Assembly (NCBI GenBank): GCA_036490215.1
Contig: DASXEH010000046.1
Location: 1-33,722, forward strand
Length of the DNA stretch: 33,722 nucleotides
Direction: 5' to 3'
Source: JASHSH01 sp036490215
GTDB lineage: Bacteria; Pseudomonadota; Alphaproteobacteria; Rhodospirillales; Magnetospirillaceae
The translations under genes were made by a program, and so were the position numbers. Below are positions 7,664 to 14,878 of the stretch, piece by piece (position 1 is the first letter of the stretch; every line of letters begins with the position of its first letter). The notes beneath the pieces are model-generated. The model was not told where the DNA came from and did no database searches. It saw nothing but the letters and a program-made list of their open reading frames with translations.

Positions 7664-8281
7664 ATGACTAAACGCGCTGAATCCAAGTACAAGATCAATC
7701 GACGCCTGGGCGTCAACCTGTGGGGCCGGGCCAAGAGCCCGCTCAACAAGGGTCACGAACATCCCCCGGGCCAGCATGGCCAACGCCGCAAGAAGCCGTC
7801 CGATTACGGCACACAGCTGATGGCCAAGCAGAAGCTGAAGGGCTACTACGCCAATATCGGCGAGAAGCAGTTCCGCCGCATCTATGCCGAGGCCTCGCGC
7901 CGCCGTGGCGACACCCCGGATAACCTGATCGAATTGCTGGAACGCCGCCTCGACGCGGTGATCTATCGCATGAAATTCGCGCCGACCATGTTCGCCGCGC
8001 GCCAGATCGTCAATCACGGCCATGTGCGCGTGAATGGCAAGCGCGTCAACATCGCGTCGTACCGCGTAGAAAACAACGACGAAGTCTCGCTCAAGGACAA
8101 GTCGAAGGATATGGCGCTGGTGCTCGAAGCCGCGCAGTCCACCGAGCGCGATGTGCCCGACTATCTTCAGGTCGATCATAAGGAAATGAAGGGCAGCTTC
8201 GTCCGCGCGCCGAAGCTCGGCGACGTGCCCTACCCGGTTCAGATGGAACCGAACCTGGTGGTCGAATTCTATTCGCGTTAA
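7664..8281 (+). CDS. rpsD: 30S ribosomal protein S4
   Basis: S4 is a primary binder of 16S rRNA that starts assembly of the 30S body. The 205 residues match the normal S4 length. Recognisable stretches are SKYKINRRLGVNLWGRAKSP, NKGHEHPPGQHGQRRKKPSD and YGTQLMAKQKLKGYYANIGE. The S4 RNA-binding domain (about 95-155) contains LERRLDAVIYRMKFAPTMFA and RQIVNHGHVRVNGKRVNIAS. The ATG at 7664 is preceded by AAGGA. The gene is monocistronic: it has its own promoter, and strong hairpins follow the stop. Elsewhere S4 often represses its own operon, but no S4 target pseudoknot was identified in the leader here. Confidence 0.98.
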   Translation: MTKRAESKYKINRRLGVNLWGRAKSPLNKGHEHPPGQHGQRRKKPSDYGTQLMAKQKLKGYYANIGEKQFRRIYAEASRRRGDTPDNLIELLERRLDAVIYRMKFAPTMFAARQIVNHGHVRVNGKRVNIASYRVENNDEVSLKDKSKDMALVLEAAQSTERDVPDYLQVDHKEMKGSFVRAPKLGDVPYPVQMEPNLVVEFYSR

Positions 8282-8294
8282 GTCCGGGGAAGCT

Positions 8295-8319
8295 GCGCGC
8301 CACAGTCTCTGTGGCGCGC
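8295..8319 (+). other. perfect 11-bp hairpin after rpsD
   Basis: GCGCGCCACAG (8295-8305) and CTGTGGCGCGC (8309-8319) are perfectly complementary with a 3-base loop. The hairpin starts 14 bases after the rpsD stop. It has no U-tract, so it more likely protects the 3' end or assists the next terminator than ends transcription by itself. Confidence 0.6.
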
Positions 8320-8327
8320 CGAGGACG

Positions 8328-8365
8328 AAAGGCGTGTTGGCTTAGGCCAGCACGCCTTTTTCTTT
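8328..8365 (+). terminator. intrinsic terminator of rpsD, overlapping the 3' end of grxD
   Basis: AAAGGCGTGTTGGC (8328-8341) pairs with GCCAGCACGCCTTT (8346-8359) across a 4-base loop, with one G-U pair. It is followed by TTCTTT. The loop contains the grxD stop codon (complement of 8342-8344), and the right arm encodes the last residues of grxD on the other strand. On the minus strand the left arm is also followed by T-containing sequence, so it may serve both convergent genes. Confidence 0.75.
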
Positions 8366-8671
8366 GAGGACGGTGTCGAGTTCGCCATTGGCAGCCATCT
8401 CGCGCACGATGTCGCAGCCGCCGACGAATTCGCCCTTCACATAGAGCTGCGGGATTGTCGGCCAGTTGGTGTAGGCCTTGATGCCTTCGCGCAGGCTCGG
8501 ATCGGTCAGGACGTCGACGCCCTTAAACTTCACGCCCGAGTCGCTGAGGATCTTCACCACCGCGGCCGAGAAGCCGCATTGCGGGAACATCGGCGTGCCC
8601 TTCATGTAGAGCACCACCGGGTTGTCGGTGACTTCCTTCTCGATACGATCGAAAACCGGGTTGCCGCTCAT
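8342..8671 (-). CDS. grxD: monothiol CGFS glutaredoxin (Grx4/GrxD family)
   Basis: This small protein of 109 residues binds and transfers [2Fe-2S] clusters, usually with BolA as partner. The CGFS active site lies at residues 32-35 (PMFPQCGFSAAVVKIL). The glutathione-binding features WPTIPQLYVKGEFVGGCDI and the N-terminal VVLYMKGTP are present. An in-frame upstream extension to 8719 exists. I chose ATG 8671 because the family begins near here (MSGNPVFDRIEKEV) and GAGG lies about 8 bases before it. A promoter-like element lies upstream, although the gene also follows bolA in the same direction. The bolA-grxD pairing supports a joint role in iron-sulfur homeostasis. Confidence 0.95.
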   Translation of the reverse strand: MSGNPVFDRIEKEVTDNPVVLYMKGTPMFPQCGFSAAVVKILSDSGVKFKGVDVLTDPSLREGIKAYTNWPTIPQLYVKGEFVGGCDIVREMAANGELDTVLKEKGVLA

Positions 8672-8716
8672 GATGCCTCGGGCTCCAAAGAAAATGGGTG
8701 CATATACGCCTTCCTG

Positions 8717-8745
8717 CATATGGCCCCAGCCCGTTTCGATGTCAA
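8717..8745 (-). promoter_or_regulatory. sigma70-type promoter of grxD
   Basis: On the minus strand TTGACA (complement of 8740-8745) is a perfect -35. It is followed after 17 bases by CATATG (8717-8722) as a fair -10. Transcription would start about 40 bases before the grxD ATG, giving grxD an internal promoter downstream of bolA. Confidence 0.55.
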
Positions 8746-8778
8746 CGGGATTGGGCGGGCGTTTGTAGGCAGAAAGGC

Positions 8779-8794
8779 CCCTACACCCGTAGGG
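8779..8794 (-). terminator. hairpin after bolA
   Basis: CCCTAC and GTAGGG (8779-8784 and 8789-8794) form a perfect 6-bp stem with a 4-base loop. On the minus strand it lies 11 bases after the bolA stop and is followed by GCCTTTCTG. It could partly end the purQ-purL-bolA transcript before the grxD promoter. Confidence 0.4.
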
Positions 8795-8805
8795 ACAAAC
8801 GGCGG

Positions 8806-9039
8806 TTATTCAGGAACGGCCGTCTCGAGCGCCAGGGCATGAAGCACGCCGCCCATCCGGCCTTTCAGCGCGGCATAGACCAGCTGGTGCTGCTTCACCC
8901 GGTTCAAGCCTTTGAAAGCCGAGGAAACAACGCGCGCCGAATAATGATTACCGTCGCCGGCCAGGTCGGTGATCGTCACCTGGGCGTCGGGCATCGCCTC
9001 TTTGATGAAGGCTTCGATTTCGCGCGCTTCCATCGCCAC
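8806..9039 (-). CDS. bolA: BolA family protein
   Basis: This is a class II KH-fold protein of 77 residues. It forms [2Fe-2S]-bridged heterodimers with CGFS glutaredoxins and in several bacteria affects envelope or iron regulation. The family signature is visible: DLAGDGNHYSARVVSSAFKG, then NRVKQHQLVYAALKGRMGGV with the conserved His of KQHQLVY, and the C-terminal HALALET. The GTG at 9039 is preceded by GGAGA with 8-base spacing. An ATG six bases further in (9033) would be too far from it. The gene lies 20 bases after the purL stop. The purQ-purL-bolA-grxD order is common in alphaproteobacteria. Confidence 0.93.
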   Translation of the reverse strand: MAMEAREIEAFIKEAMPDAQVTITDLAGDGNHYSARVVSSAFKGLNRVKQHQLVYAALKGRMGGVLHALALETAVPE

Positions 9040-9059
9040 GGCGGTGCTCTCCTGAATGC

Positions 9060-11273
9060 TTAATTGCTCGTCGGCGCTTCGGACATATAGGCCGGCAACC
9101 AGCCTTCATGCGCCTTACGCAGATCGGCCAAGGACATGGCCCCGTGGCCGGCCAGAGTCAAGCCGACGCCGCCGGTTTTGCCGATGATGCGCGCCGCCAC
9201 ATCGGCGGCCTGCGCCGCTTCCATCACCGCAGCGGCCTCGACCGCCGAAGCGGCGGTGACGACATAACGGCCCTGATCCTCGCCGAAACACCAGGCATGC
9301 GCGGCGTGGACGCCGGGCGGATCGATCGACGCACCGACATTGCCGGCCAGCGCCATCTCGGCCAGCGCCACCATCAGCCCGCCATCGGAAATGTCATGAA
9401 CGGCCGTCACCTCGCCAGCGCCGATGAGGCTGCGCACCAATTCGCCCGTGCGCTTTTCCCGATGCAGCGCCACGGGCGGCGGCGCGCCGTCTTCTCGGCC
9501 AGCGATCTCGCGCAGATACAATGACGCGCCGAGCCAGCCGCGGGTTTCGCCTAGGAGGATGATCGTGTCGCCGGTCCGCTTGAAGGCGAGCGTGGCCATC
9601 GCATCGACATTGTCGAGCAGGCCGACAGCACCTATCGCCGGCGTGGGCGGGATCGCCTTGCCTTCGGTCTCGTTGTAGAGCGAGACATTGCCAGAGACGA
9701 CCGGGAAGTCGAGCGCGCGGCAGGCTTCGCCCATCCCCGCGATGGCCTCGACGATCTGCCCCATGATCTCGGGCTTTTCCGGATTGCCGAAATTGAGGTT
9801 GTCGGTGACGGCCAGCGGCCTGGCGCCGACCGCGCAGAGATTGCGGTAGGCTTCCGCCACCGCCTGACGCCCGCCCTCCTTGGGATCGGCGGCGCAATAG
9901 CGCGGCGTGACATCGGTGGTGATCGCCAGACCGCGCTGCGATCCTTCGAGGCGCACGACCGCTGCGTCGCCGCCCGGGCGCTGCACGGTGTTGGCCTGGA
10001 CCATGTGGTCGTATTGTTCCCAGATCCAACGGCGCGAGGCGAGATCGGGCGAGCCGAGTAGCTTTTTCAGCGCCGCGAAGACCGGCGGCGTCGGCACCGA
10101 CTTCACATCCACCATCGGCTGCTTCGAGGGTGCGACCCAAGGCCGGTCGTATTCGGGGCTGGCTTTCGCCAGCGGATCGATCGGCAGATCGGCAACAACT
10201 GCGCCGTGATGTTTCAGCACCATATGGCCGGTGTCGGTGAGGTGGCCGATGGTGGCGAAATCCAGTTCCCACTTTTCAAAGATGGCACGCGCCACATCCT
10301 GGCGGTCGGGCTTCAGCACCATCAGCATGCGCTCCTGGGATTCGGAGAGCATGATCTCGTAAGCGGTCATGCCGGTCTCGCGCGTCGGCACATGATCGAG
10401 ATCGAGATCGACGCCCAGCCCACCCTTCGACGCCATCTCGAAGGACGACGAGGTCAGCCCGGCCGCACCCATATCCTGAATCGCGACGATCGCATCCGTG
10501 GCCATCAGTTCGAGGCAGGCCTCGATCAGCAGCTTCTCGGTGAAGGGATCACCGATCTGCACGGTGGGGCGCTTGTCTTCGGTCTCGGCGGAAAATTCGG
10601 CCGACGCCATCGTCGCGCCGTGGATACCGTCGCGGCCCGTCTTCGAGCCGACATAGACGATCGGATTCCCAAGCCCGGCAGCAGCCGAATAGAAAATGCG
10701 ATTGGCCTGTGCCACTCCAACCGTCATCGCGTTGACCAGGATGTTGCCGTTATAGCCGGCATGGAAATTGGTCTCGCCGCCGACTGTGGGAACGCCGACG
10801 CAATTGCCGTAGCTGCCGATGCCACCGACCACGCCGGAGACCAGGCCGCGCGTCTTGGGATGCGCCGGGTCGCCGAAGCGCAGCGCGTTCATATTCGCCA
10901 CCGGCCGCGCGCCCATGGTGAACACATCGCGCAGAATGCCGCCCACGCCCGTGGCCGCGCCCTGATGCGGTTCGATAAAGCTCGGGTGGTTGTGGCTTTC
11001 CATCTTGAAGACGCAGGCCAGGCCTTCGCCGATATCGATCACGCCCGCGTTCTCGCCCGGGCCACAGATCACCCAGGGCGCAGTCGTCGGCAGCGTCTTC
11101 AGCCACTTCTTTGAACTTTTATAAGAGCAATGCTCGGACCACATCACCGAGAAGATACCAAGCTCGGTGAGATTCGGATCGCGGCCGAGGATTGTCTTTG
11201 TCAGTGCGAATTCATCGGCCGAGAGGCCATGCGCTTTTGCGACTTCGGCGGTGACCGGCGTTTCTCCTGCCAT
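9060..11273 (-). CDS. purL: phosphoribosylformylglycinamidine synthase subunit PurL (short type)
   Basis: PurL is the ATP-dependent synthetase subunit that converts FGAR to FGAM in purine synthesis, using ammonia delivered by PurQ. Its 737 residues match the short PurL used with separate PurQ and PurS, not the roughly 1300-residue fused enzyme. Motifs include VMWSEHCSYKSSKKWLK near residue 45, GPGENAGVIDIGEGLACVFK, MESHNHPSFIEPHQGAATGV (metal and ATP site), RPVANMNALRFGDP and, in the second half, VTDNLNFGNPEKPEIMGQ and HDISDGGLMVALAEMAL. The ATG overlaps the purQ stop by one base (TAATG), so the two are coupled. GGAGG lies about 10 bases upstream. bolA follows 20 bases downstream. Confidence 0.98.
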   Translation of the reverse strand: MAGETPVTAEVAKAHGLSADEFALTKTILGRDPNLTELGIFSVMWSEHCSYKSSKKWLKTLPTTAPWVICGPGENAGVIDIGEGLACVFKMESHNHPSFIEPHQGAATGVGGILRDVFTMGARPVANMNALRFGDPAHPKTRGLVSGVVGGIGSYGNCVGVPTVGGETNFHAGYNGNILVNAMTVGVAQANRIFYSAAAGLGNPIVYVGSKTGRDGIHGATMASAEFSAETEDKRPTVQIGDPFTEKLLIEACLELMATDAIVAIQDMGAAGLTSSSFEMASKGGLGVDLDLDHVPTRETGMTAYEIMLSESQERMLMVLKPDRQDVARAIFEKWELDFATIGHLTDTGHMVLKHHGAVVADLPIDPLAKASPEYDRPWVAPSKQPMVDVKSVPTPPVFAALKKLLGSPDLASRRWIWEQYDHMVQANTVQRPGGDAAVVRLEGSQRGLAITTDVTPRYCAADPKEGGRQAVAEAYRNLCAVGARPLAVTDNLNFGNPEKPEIMGQIVEAIAGMGEACRALDFPVVSGNVSLYNETEGKAIPPTPAIGAVGLLDNVDAMATLAFKRTGDTIILLGETRGWLGASLYLREIAGREDGAPPPVALHREKRTGELVRSLIGAGEVTAVHDISDGGLMVALAEMALAGNVGASIDPPGVHAAHAWCFGEDQGRYVVTAASAVEAAAVMEAAQAADVAARIIGKTGGVGLTLAGHGAMSLADLRKAHEGWLPAYMSEAPTSN

Positions 11274-11962
11274 TACGCCAGCGCCTCCACCAACCCATCG
11301 AACATCGCGCGGCCATCGGTGCCGCCCAGCGCGAGATCGGCGAGACGTTCCGGATGCGGCATCAGGCCGAGCACGCGGCGCTTGTCGCCAAACACACCGG
11401 CGATGCTACGCGCGGAACCATTCGGGTTGGCCGCGTCGTCGGTCTCGCCTTCGGGCGAGACATAGCGGAACGCGACCAATCCTTCGCCTTCCAACCGGTC
11501 GAGAGTCGCCTGATCGGCGAAGTAATTGCCCTCGCCGTGGGCCACCGGCATCCGCACCACCGCGCCGGCGTTATAGCCGCGGGTGAAGGGGCTGTCGCTG
11601 CTCTCGACCTTCAGATGCACATCGCGGCAGACAAAGCGCAAGCCGGCATTGCGCATCAGCGCGCCCGGCAGCAGCTCGGTTTCGACCAGAATCTGGAAGC
11701 CGTTGCAGATGCCGAGCACGGCCATGCCCGCTTTGGCGCGATCGACCACCGCGCGCATCACCGGCGAGCGGCCCGCCATGGCGCCGCAGCGCAGATAGTC
11801 GCCATAGGAAAAGCCGCCCGGCAGCACGACCAGATCGACCTTGGGCAATTCGGTCTCGCGGTGCCAGACCATCAGCGGCGGCCGGCCCATGCTGGCCTCC
11901 AAGGCCGTCGCGACGTCGCGATCGCAATTGGAGCCAGGAAAGACGATGACAGCGGCTTGCAC
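11273..11962 (-). CDS. purQ: phosphoribosylformylglycinamidine synthase glutaminase subunit PurQ
   Basis: PurQ is a class I glutamine amidotransferase that hydrolyses glutamine and channels ammonia to PurL. With the GTG start at 11962 the protein has 229 residues and begins VQAAVIVFPGSNCDRDVATA, as the family does. An in-frame GTG at 12016 would add 18 residues with no family support. The nucleophile is Cys86 in VLGICNGFQIL. The His203/Glu205 pair is in PHPERL. LPGGFSYGDYLRCGAMA is the oxyanion region. The Shine-Dalgarno sequence is weak (GGATGGA). purS, often placed directly upstream, is not in this window. Confidence 0.95.
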   Translation of the reverse strand: MQAAVIVFPGSNCDRDVATALEASMGRPPLMVWHRETELPKVDLVVLPGGFSYGDYLRCGAMAGRSPVMRAVVDRAKAGMAVLGICNGFQILVETELLPGALMRNAGLRFVCRDVHLKVESSDSPFTRGYNAGAVVRMPVAHGEGNYFADQATLDRLEGEGLVAFRYVSPEGETDDAANPNGSARSIAGVFGDKRRVLGLMPHPERLADLALGGTDGRAMFDGLVEALA

Positions 11963-12176
11963 GGAAGGTCCATCCAACGCGGGAGGGCGAATTTCCTGTC
12001 TAACCCGGATCGTCACGCGATTCCAGACGTATCGCGCGATGCAACTGCGATAGGCATCCGTTTCACGCGCAACAAATCGACATCTATAGGTATGGGCGCG
12101 CCATTTTCACACAGCCTTCGTTCAAATCACCCCTTTAGAAGTCGATCCTAGGCGATTGGCCTGCCGTGACCTCGAT

Positions 12177-12545
12177 ATGGGGTGGACGCGGCTGGGGCAG
12201 CCGCTGTGTCAGGGGATTGCGACTGTGTTGATCGGTGACGGCTATAAGCCGCTTCTTGCTGCCGTGTTGATGATCGTGGTCAGCGCATTGACCATGGCCG
12301 CGCTTGAGGCGAGCCCGCGCAACGGCCAGGACGTGGCGGCTATCTTCCCGCCTTGGATCGACTCGGGTCAGGCGATCGAAAGGATTGCCCAGGCCGGCGG
12401 CGCGGTGGTGCGGCTTGGCGCCACCGACACGATCTTGGTCGTGCACAGCGACAGCACTGATTTCCCCGAGAAGTTACGCGCGCAGGGCGCCTGGCTGGTG
12501 GTCGATCCGGTGGCCTTCGGCGGATGCCTGCTGCACGAAAGTTGA
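12177..12545 (+). CDS. small membrane-anchored protein of unknown function
   Basis: This protein has 122 residues from ATG 12177. One hydrophobic segment (about residues 24-46, YKPLLAAVLMIVVSALTMAA) is followed by a soluble domain with VAAIFPPWIDSGQAIERIAQ, AGGAVVRLGATDTILVVHSD and AQGAWLVVDPVAFGGCL. Similar small proteins with an FPPW motif and a C-terminal GAWLVLDP motif occur in other alphaproteobacteria, but I know no function. The start is uncertain: a TTG at 12156 is in frame and neither has a good Shine-Dalgarno sequence. A chemoreceptor gene begins 36 bases downstream on the same strand, so co-transcription is likely. An envelope or sensory role would be inference from that neighbour only. 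Confidence 0.7.
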   Translation: MGWTRLGQPLCQGIATVLIGDGYKPLLAAVLMIVVSALTMAALEASPRNGQDVAAIFPPWIDSGQAIERIAQAGGAVVRLGATDTILVVHSDSTDFPEKLRAQGAWLVVDPVAFGGCLLHES

Positions 12546-12581
12546 GCGACGAAACGACGGACGACTAAAGAGGATTGCGCG

Positions 12582-14042
12582 ATGGAACTATCGAGTCTCG
12601 ATCGGTTGCGGATTGGTGTGGGCCGCTTTTTCGTGATCGGCCTGTGGTTTCACCTGCCGATTGTCGCCGCGATCGGTCTGGCCAATGACACATCGTGGAT
12701 CGCGGGCGTCATTGTCAGCGCTGTGCTGGCCGGCATCTGCACGGCCTCTTGGCTTTCGGATAAAGGCGGCGCAACAGCGCGCTATCTGATCGCGGTGGCC
12801 CTGGTGGCCGATGTTTCGCTGATGGTCTGGCTGGCTCATGGCCGCATGCAGATCGATCTGCACATGTATTACTTCGCGGCCTTTGCGGTGCTGACCGCCT
12901 TCTGCGACTGGCGCGTCATCGTGCTCGCTGCCGCCGCAACCGCCGTTCACCATCTTGGCCTCAACTTCCTGCTGCCGATGGCGGTGTTCCCGGACGGCGC
13001 CAATTTCTGGCGCGTGGTGCTGCATGCCGTGATCGTTGTCGTCGAATCTGCAACTCTGATCTGGCTGACTCATCATCTGACCAAACTCTTTGCCGACAAC
13101 GCTCACGCCATCGCCGAAATGGAGGGCGCACGCAAGCGCGAAATGGAGGCGACGCAGGAGCGCCAGCGCGTTGAGCAGGAAGCCTTGGCCGTGCGCCGCC
13201 GCGCGACGCTCGACATGGCTGATCATTTCGAGGCCAGCATCAAGGAAGTGGTCGAGTCGGTGACTCATGCCGCCTCCGATCTGCGCGCCACTGCACAGTC
13301 GATGTCGGCCACCGCCACAAGCACTACGGATCGAGCTACCTCAGCATCAGCGGCCGCCAGCGAAGCCAGCACCAATGTCGAAGCGGTTGCCGCTGCGTCC
13401 GAGCGGTTCAGCGCATCGATCGCCCAGATCGGGCGGCAGGTCAATCAGGCGTCCGAAATCACCAACCGCACCACCCTGGCGGGCGAACGGACCAGCGAGA
13501 CGGTGCAGCATCTGGCCGTGGCAGCGCAGAAGATCGGCGGCGTGCTGCAATTGATTCAAGAGATCGCGGGACAGACCAACCTTCTGGCCCTGAACGCCAC
13601 GATCGAAGCGGCGCGCGCCGGCGAGGCGGGCAAAGGCTTCGCCGTCGTGGCCTCGGAGGTGAAACTTCTCGCCAATCAGACCGCCAAGGCAACCGACGAT
13701 ATCCGCACGCAGATCGCCGCTATTCAGAACGAGACGAAGAGCACCTCGGACGCGATCGATGCCATCTGCCATACGATCGGCGAGATCAGCGCAATCTCGG
13801 CGGCGATTGCGTCTGCCGTCGATGAACAAGGTGCGACCACCCGCGAAATCTCCGATCGGATTCAAGAGGTCGCGACCGGTACGCGCGATGTGGCCGTAAC
13901 CATCGGCACGGTCAGCGATGCCGCCAACGACACGGGCTCAGCCGCTGCGCAGATGCTGCAATCCTCGGAGAAGCTGGCGCATCAATCGAGTGTGATGCGC
14001 AGCGAGGTCGAGCAGTTCCTGGCGACGGTGCGCGCGGCCTAA
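12582..14042 (+). CDS. methyl-accepting chemotaxis protein with multi-helix membrane sensor
   Basis: This chemoreceptor of 486 residues would signal to CheA/CheW. The N-terminal 165 residues contain about six hydrophobic segments and no large periplasmic domain (for example FFVIGLWFHLPIVAAIGLA, FAAFAVLTAFCDWRVIVLAA and VVLHAVIVVVESATLIWLTH). Ligand or state sensing is therefore probably within or near the membrane. A coiled coil (about 185-215) leads into the signalling domain. Its conserved hairpin tip is at about 326-358 (EIAGQTNLLALNATIEAARA, GEAGKGFAVVASEVKLLANQ). There is no clear HAMP domain and no C-terminal CheR-tethering pentapeptide. The ATG at 12582 has AGAGGA about 8 bases upstream. 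No che genes are nearby, so it is an orphan receptor. Confidence 0.9.
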   Translation: MELSSLDRLRIGVGRFFVIGLWFHLPIVAAIGLANDTSWIAGVIVSAVLAGICTASWLSDKGGATARYLIAVALVADVSLMVWLAHGRMQIDLHMYYFAAFAVLTAFCDWRVIVLAAAATAVHHLGLNFLLPMAVFPDGANFWRVVLHAVIVVVESATLIWLTHHLTKLFADNAHAIAEMEGARKREMEATQERQRVEQEALAVRRRATLDMADHFEASIKEVVESVTHAASDLRATAQSMSATATSTTDRATSASAAASEASTNVEAVAAASERFSASIAQIGRQVNQASEITNRTTLAGERTSETVQHLAVAAQKIGGVLQLIQEIAGQTNLLALNATIEAARAGEAGKGFAVVASEVKLLANQTAKATDDIRTQIAAIQNETKSTSDAIDAICHTIGEISAISAAIASAVDEQGATTREISDRIQEVATGTRDVAVTIGTVSDAANDTGSAAAQMLQSSEKLAHQSSVMRSEVEQFLATVRAA

Positions 14043-14061
14043 CACTGCGCATACTTAGCCA

Positions 14062-14077
14062 GCCGCGTTGACGCGGC
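14062..14077 (+). terminator. small hairpin after the chemoreceptor gene
   Basis: GCCGCG (14062-14067), loop TTGA, CGCGGC (14072-14077) form a perfect 6-bp stem about 20 bases after the stop. No U-tract follows, so termination here is uncertain. Confidence 0.3.
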
Positions 14078-14117
14078 AGGAGGCCATCCCTACACTCGCG
14101 CCCATTAGGAGTTGCGA

Positions 14118-14348
14118 GTGGCAGAGACCGAGGATCGCATCGTCAAGACCCGCGCGGCGCTTCAGGATTTGGAGCGGTCTTTGGCGCGGCTCGACCGCGC
14201 CATCGCCGGACGCAAGGGTGAGGCGGCGCTGACCGACGATCTGGCCGCCGCACGCGCCGAATACGACCGCCTGGCCGCCACCACACGCGCCGTCGAAGCC
14301 CGCCTGACCGGCGTGCGTGAGCGACTGCAAGCGGCGTTGGTCGGCTGA
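14118..14348 (+). CDS. small coiled-coil protein upstream of zapA (DUF4164-like)
   Basis: This acidic/basic coiled-coil protein of 76 residues has heptad-like spacing over nearly its whole length (for example RAALQDLERSLARLDRAIAG, AAARAEYDRLAATTRAVEAR). The GTG at 14118 has AGGAG with 6-base spacing; a TTG at 14112 is less likely. The stop overlaps the zapA ATG by one base (TGATG), so the two are translationally coupled. Small coiled-coil genes in this place are common in alphaproteobacteria and are annotated DUF4164. A role beside ZapA at the division ring is plausible from position but is not shown by sequence. Confidence 0.75.
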   Translation: MAETEDRIVKTRAALQDLERSLARLDRAIAGRKGEAALTDDLAAARAEYDRLAATTRAVEARLTGVRERLQAALVG

Positions 14349-14668
14349 TGCCCGCGACAGTCACAGTCTCTGTGGTCGGCCGCAGCTACGAGATCGCCTG
14401 CGACGAAGGTCAAGAAGATCGCATCCGCAAATTGGCCGCCGATATCGACAAGCGCGCGAGCGACCTGCTGAAGAGCGTCGGCGCGGTGGGCGAAGCCCGC
14501 ATTCTGTTCATGACCGCGCTCTTGATCGCCGACGAATTGGCCGATCTGCGCACCACGCTCGACCGCGAAAGAAGTGTGTCGGCACAGTCGGATACGAGCG
14601 TGGCCGAAGGTGTGACCGCTTTGGCACGAAAGGTCGATGCCATTGCCGAACGCCTGGAGAGCGCCTAG
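14348..14668 (+). CDS. zapA: cell division protein ZapA
   Basis: ZapA binds FtsZ and bundles its filaments at midcell. The 106-residue protein has the family start VTVSVVGRSYEIACDEGQED, followed by RIRKLAADIDKRASDLLKSV and the helix ARILFMTALLIADELADL. The C-terminal coiled coil (about 68-106) mediates tetramer formation. ATG 14348 overlaps the stop of the preceding coiled-coil gene. The 6S RNA begins about 10 bases after its stop, the widely conserved zapA-ssrS order. Confidence 0.92.
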   Translation: MPATVTVSVVGRSYEIACDEGQEDRIRKLAADIDKRASDLLKSVGAVGEARILFMTALLIADELADLRTTLDRERSVSAQSDTSVAEGVTALARKVDAIAERLESA

Positions 14669-14678
14669 ATTGGTTGAC

Positions 14679-14844
14679 GGAGCGGCGGCTGCCTGGTGCG
14701 ACAGGTCGCAACAATCCTCGGGGCCAATATTGATTCTCCCGGGAACTGTCCCTACCGAGACCGTGGTCTCGGCACATGGTGCCCACCTGCTCAAGCAGGC
14801 TTCGGAGGGATCGTACGGACCACCGGCCAAGGTGGCTCCGCTCC
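14679..14844 (+). ncRNA. ssrS: 6S RNA
   Basis: 6S RNA mimics an open promoter and sequesters the housekeeping RNA polymerase, mainly in stationary phase. No ORF of interest fills this gap, but the expected fold does. The closing stem is GGAGCGG (14679-14685) with CCGCTCC (14838-14844). A second stem pairs CTGGTG (14693-14698) with CACCGG (14821-14826). Inside the central bubble TCCCT (14749-14753) pairs with AGGGA (14806-14810). The terminal arm carries two hairpins: CCGAGACC/GGTCTCGG (14755-14772) and CCTGC/GCAGG (14786-14799). Position directly after zapA supports the call. Exact ends are estimated from the stem. Confidence 0.82.
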
Positions 14845-14857
14845 ACCTGCTCTTTTC
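14830..14857 (+). terminator. candidate terminator at the 3' end of 6S RNA
   Basis: AGGTGG (14830-14835) can pair with CCACCT (14843-14848) over a 7-base loop. GCTCTTTTCT follows. This stem overlaps the right arm of the 6S closing stem (14838-14844), so the two folds exclude each other. Confidence 0.45.
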
Positions 14858-14878
14858 TCCTGAAGGTCAGGCCCCCAA

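Noticed and set aside
10206..11114. 302-codon plus-strand frame opposite purL
   Set aside because: It lies within the purL gene; the translation is low-complexity His/Arg/Asp text.
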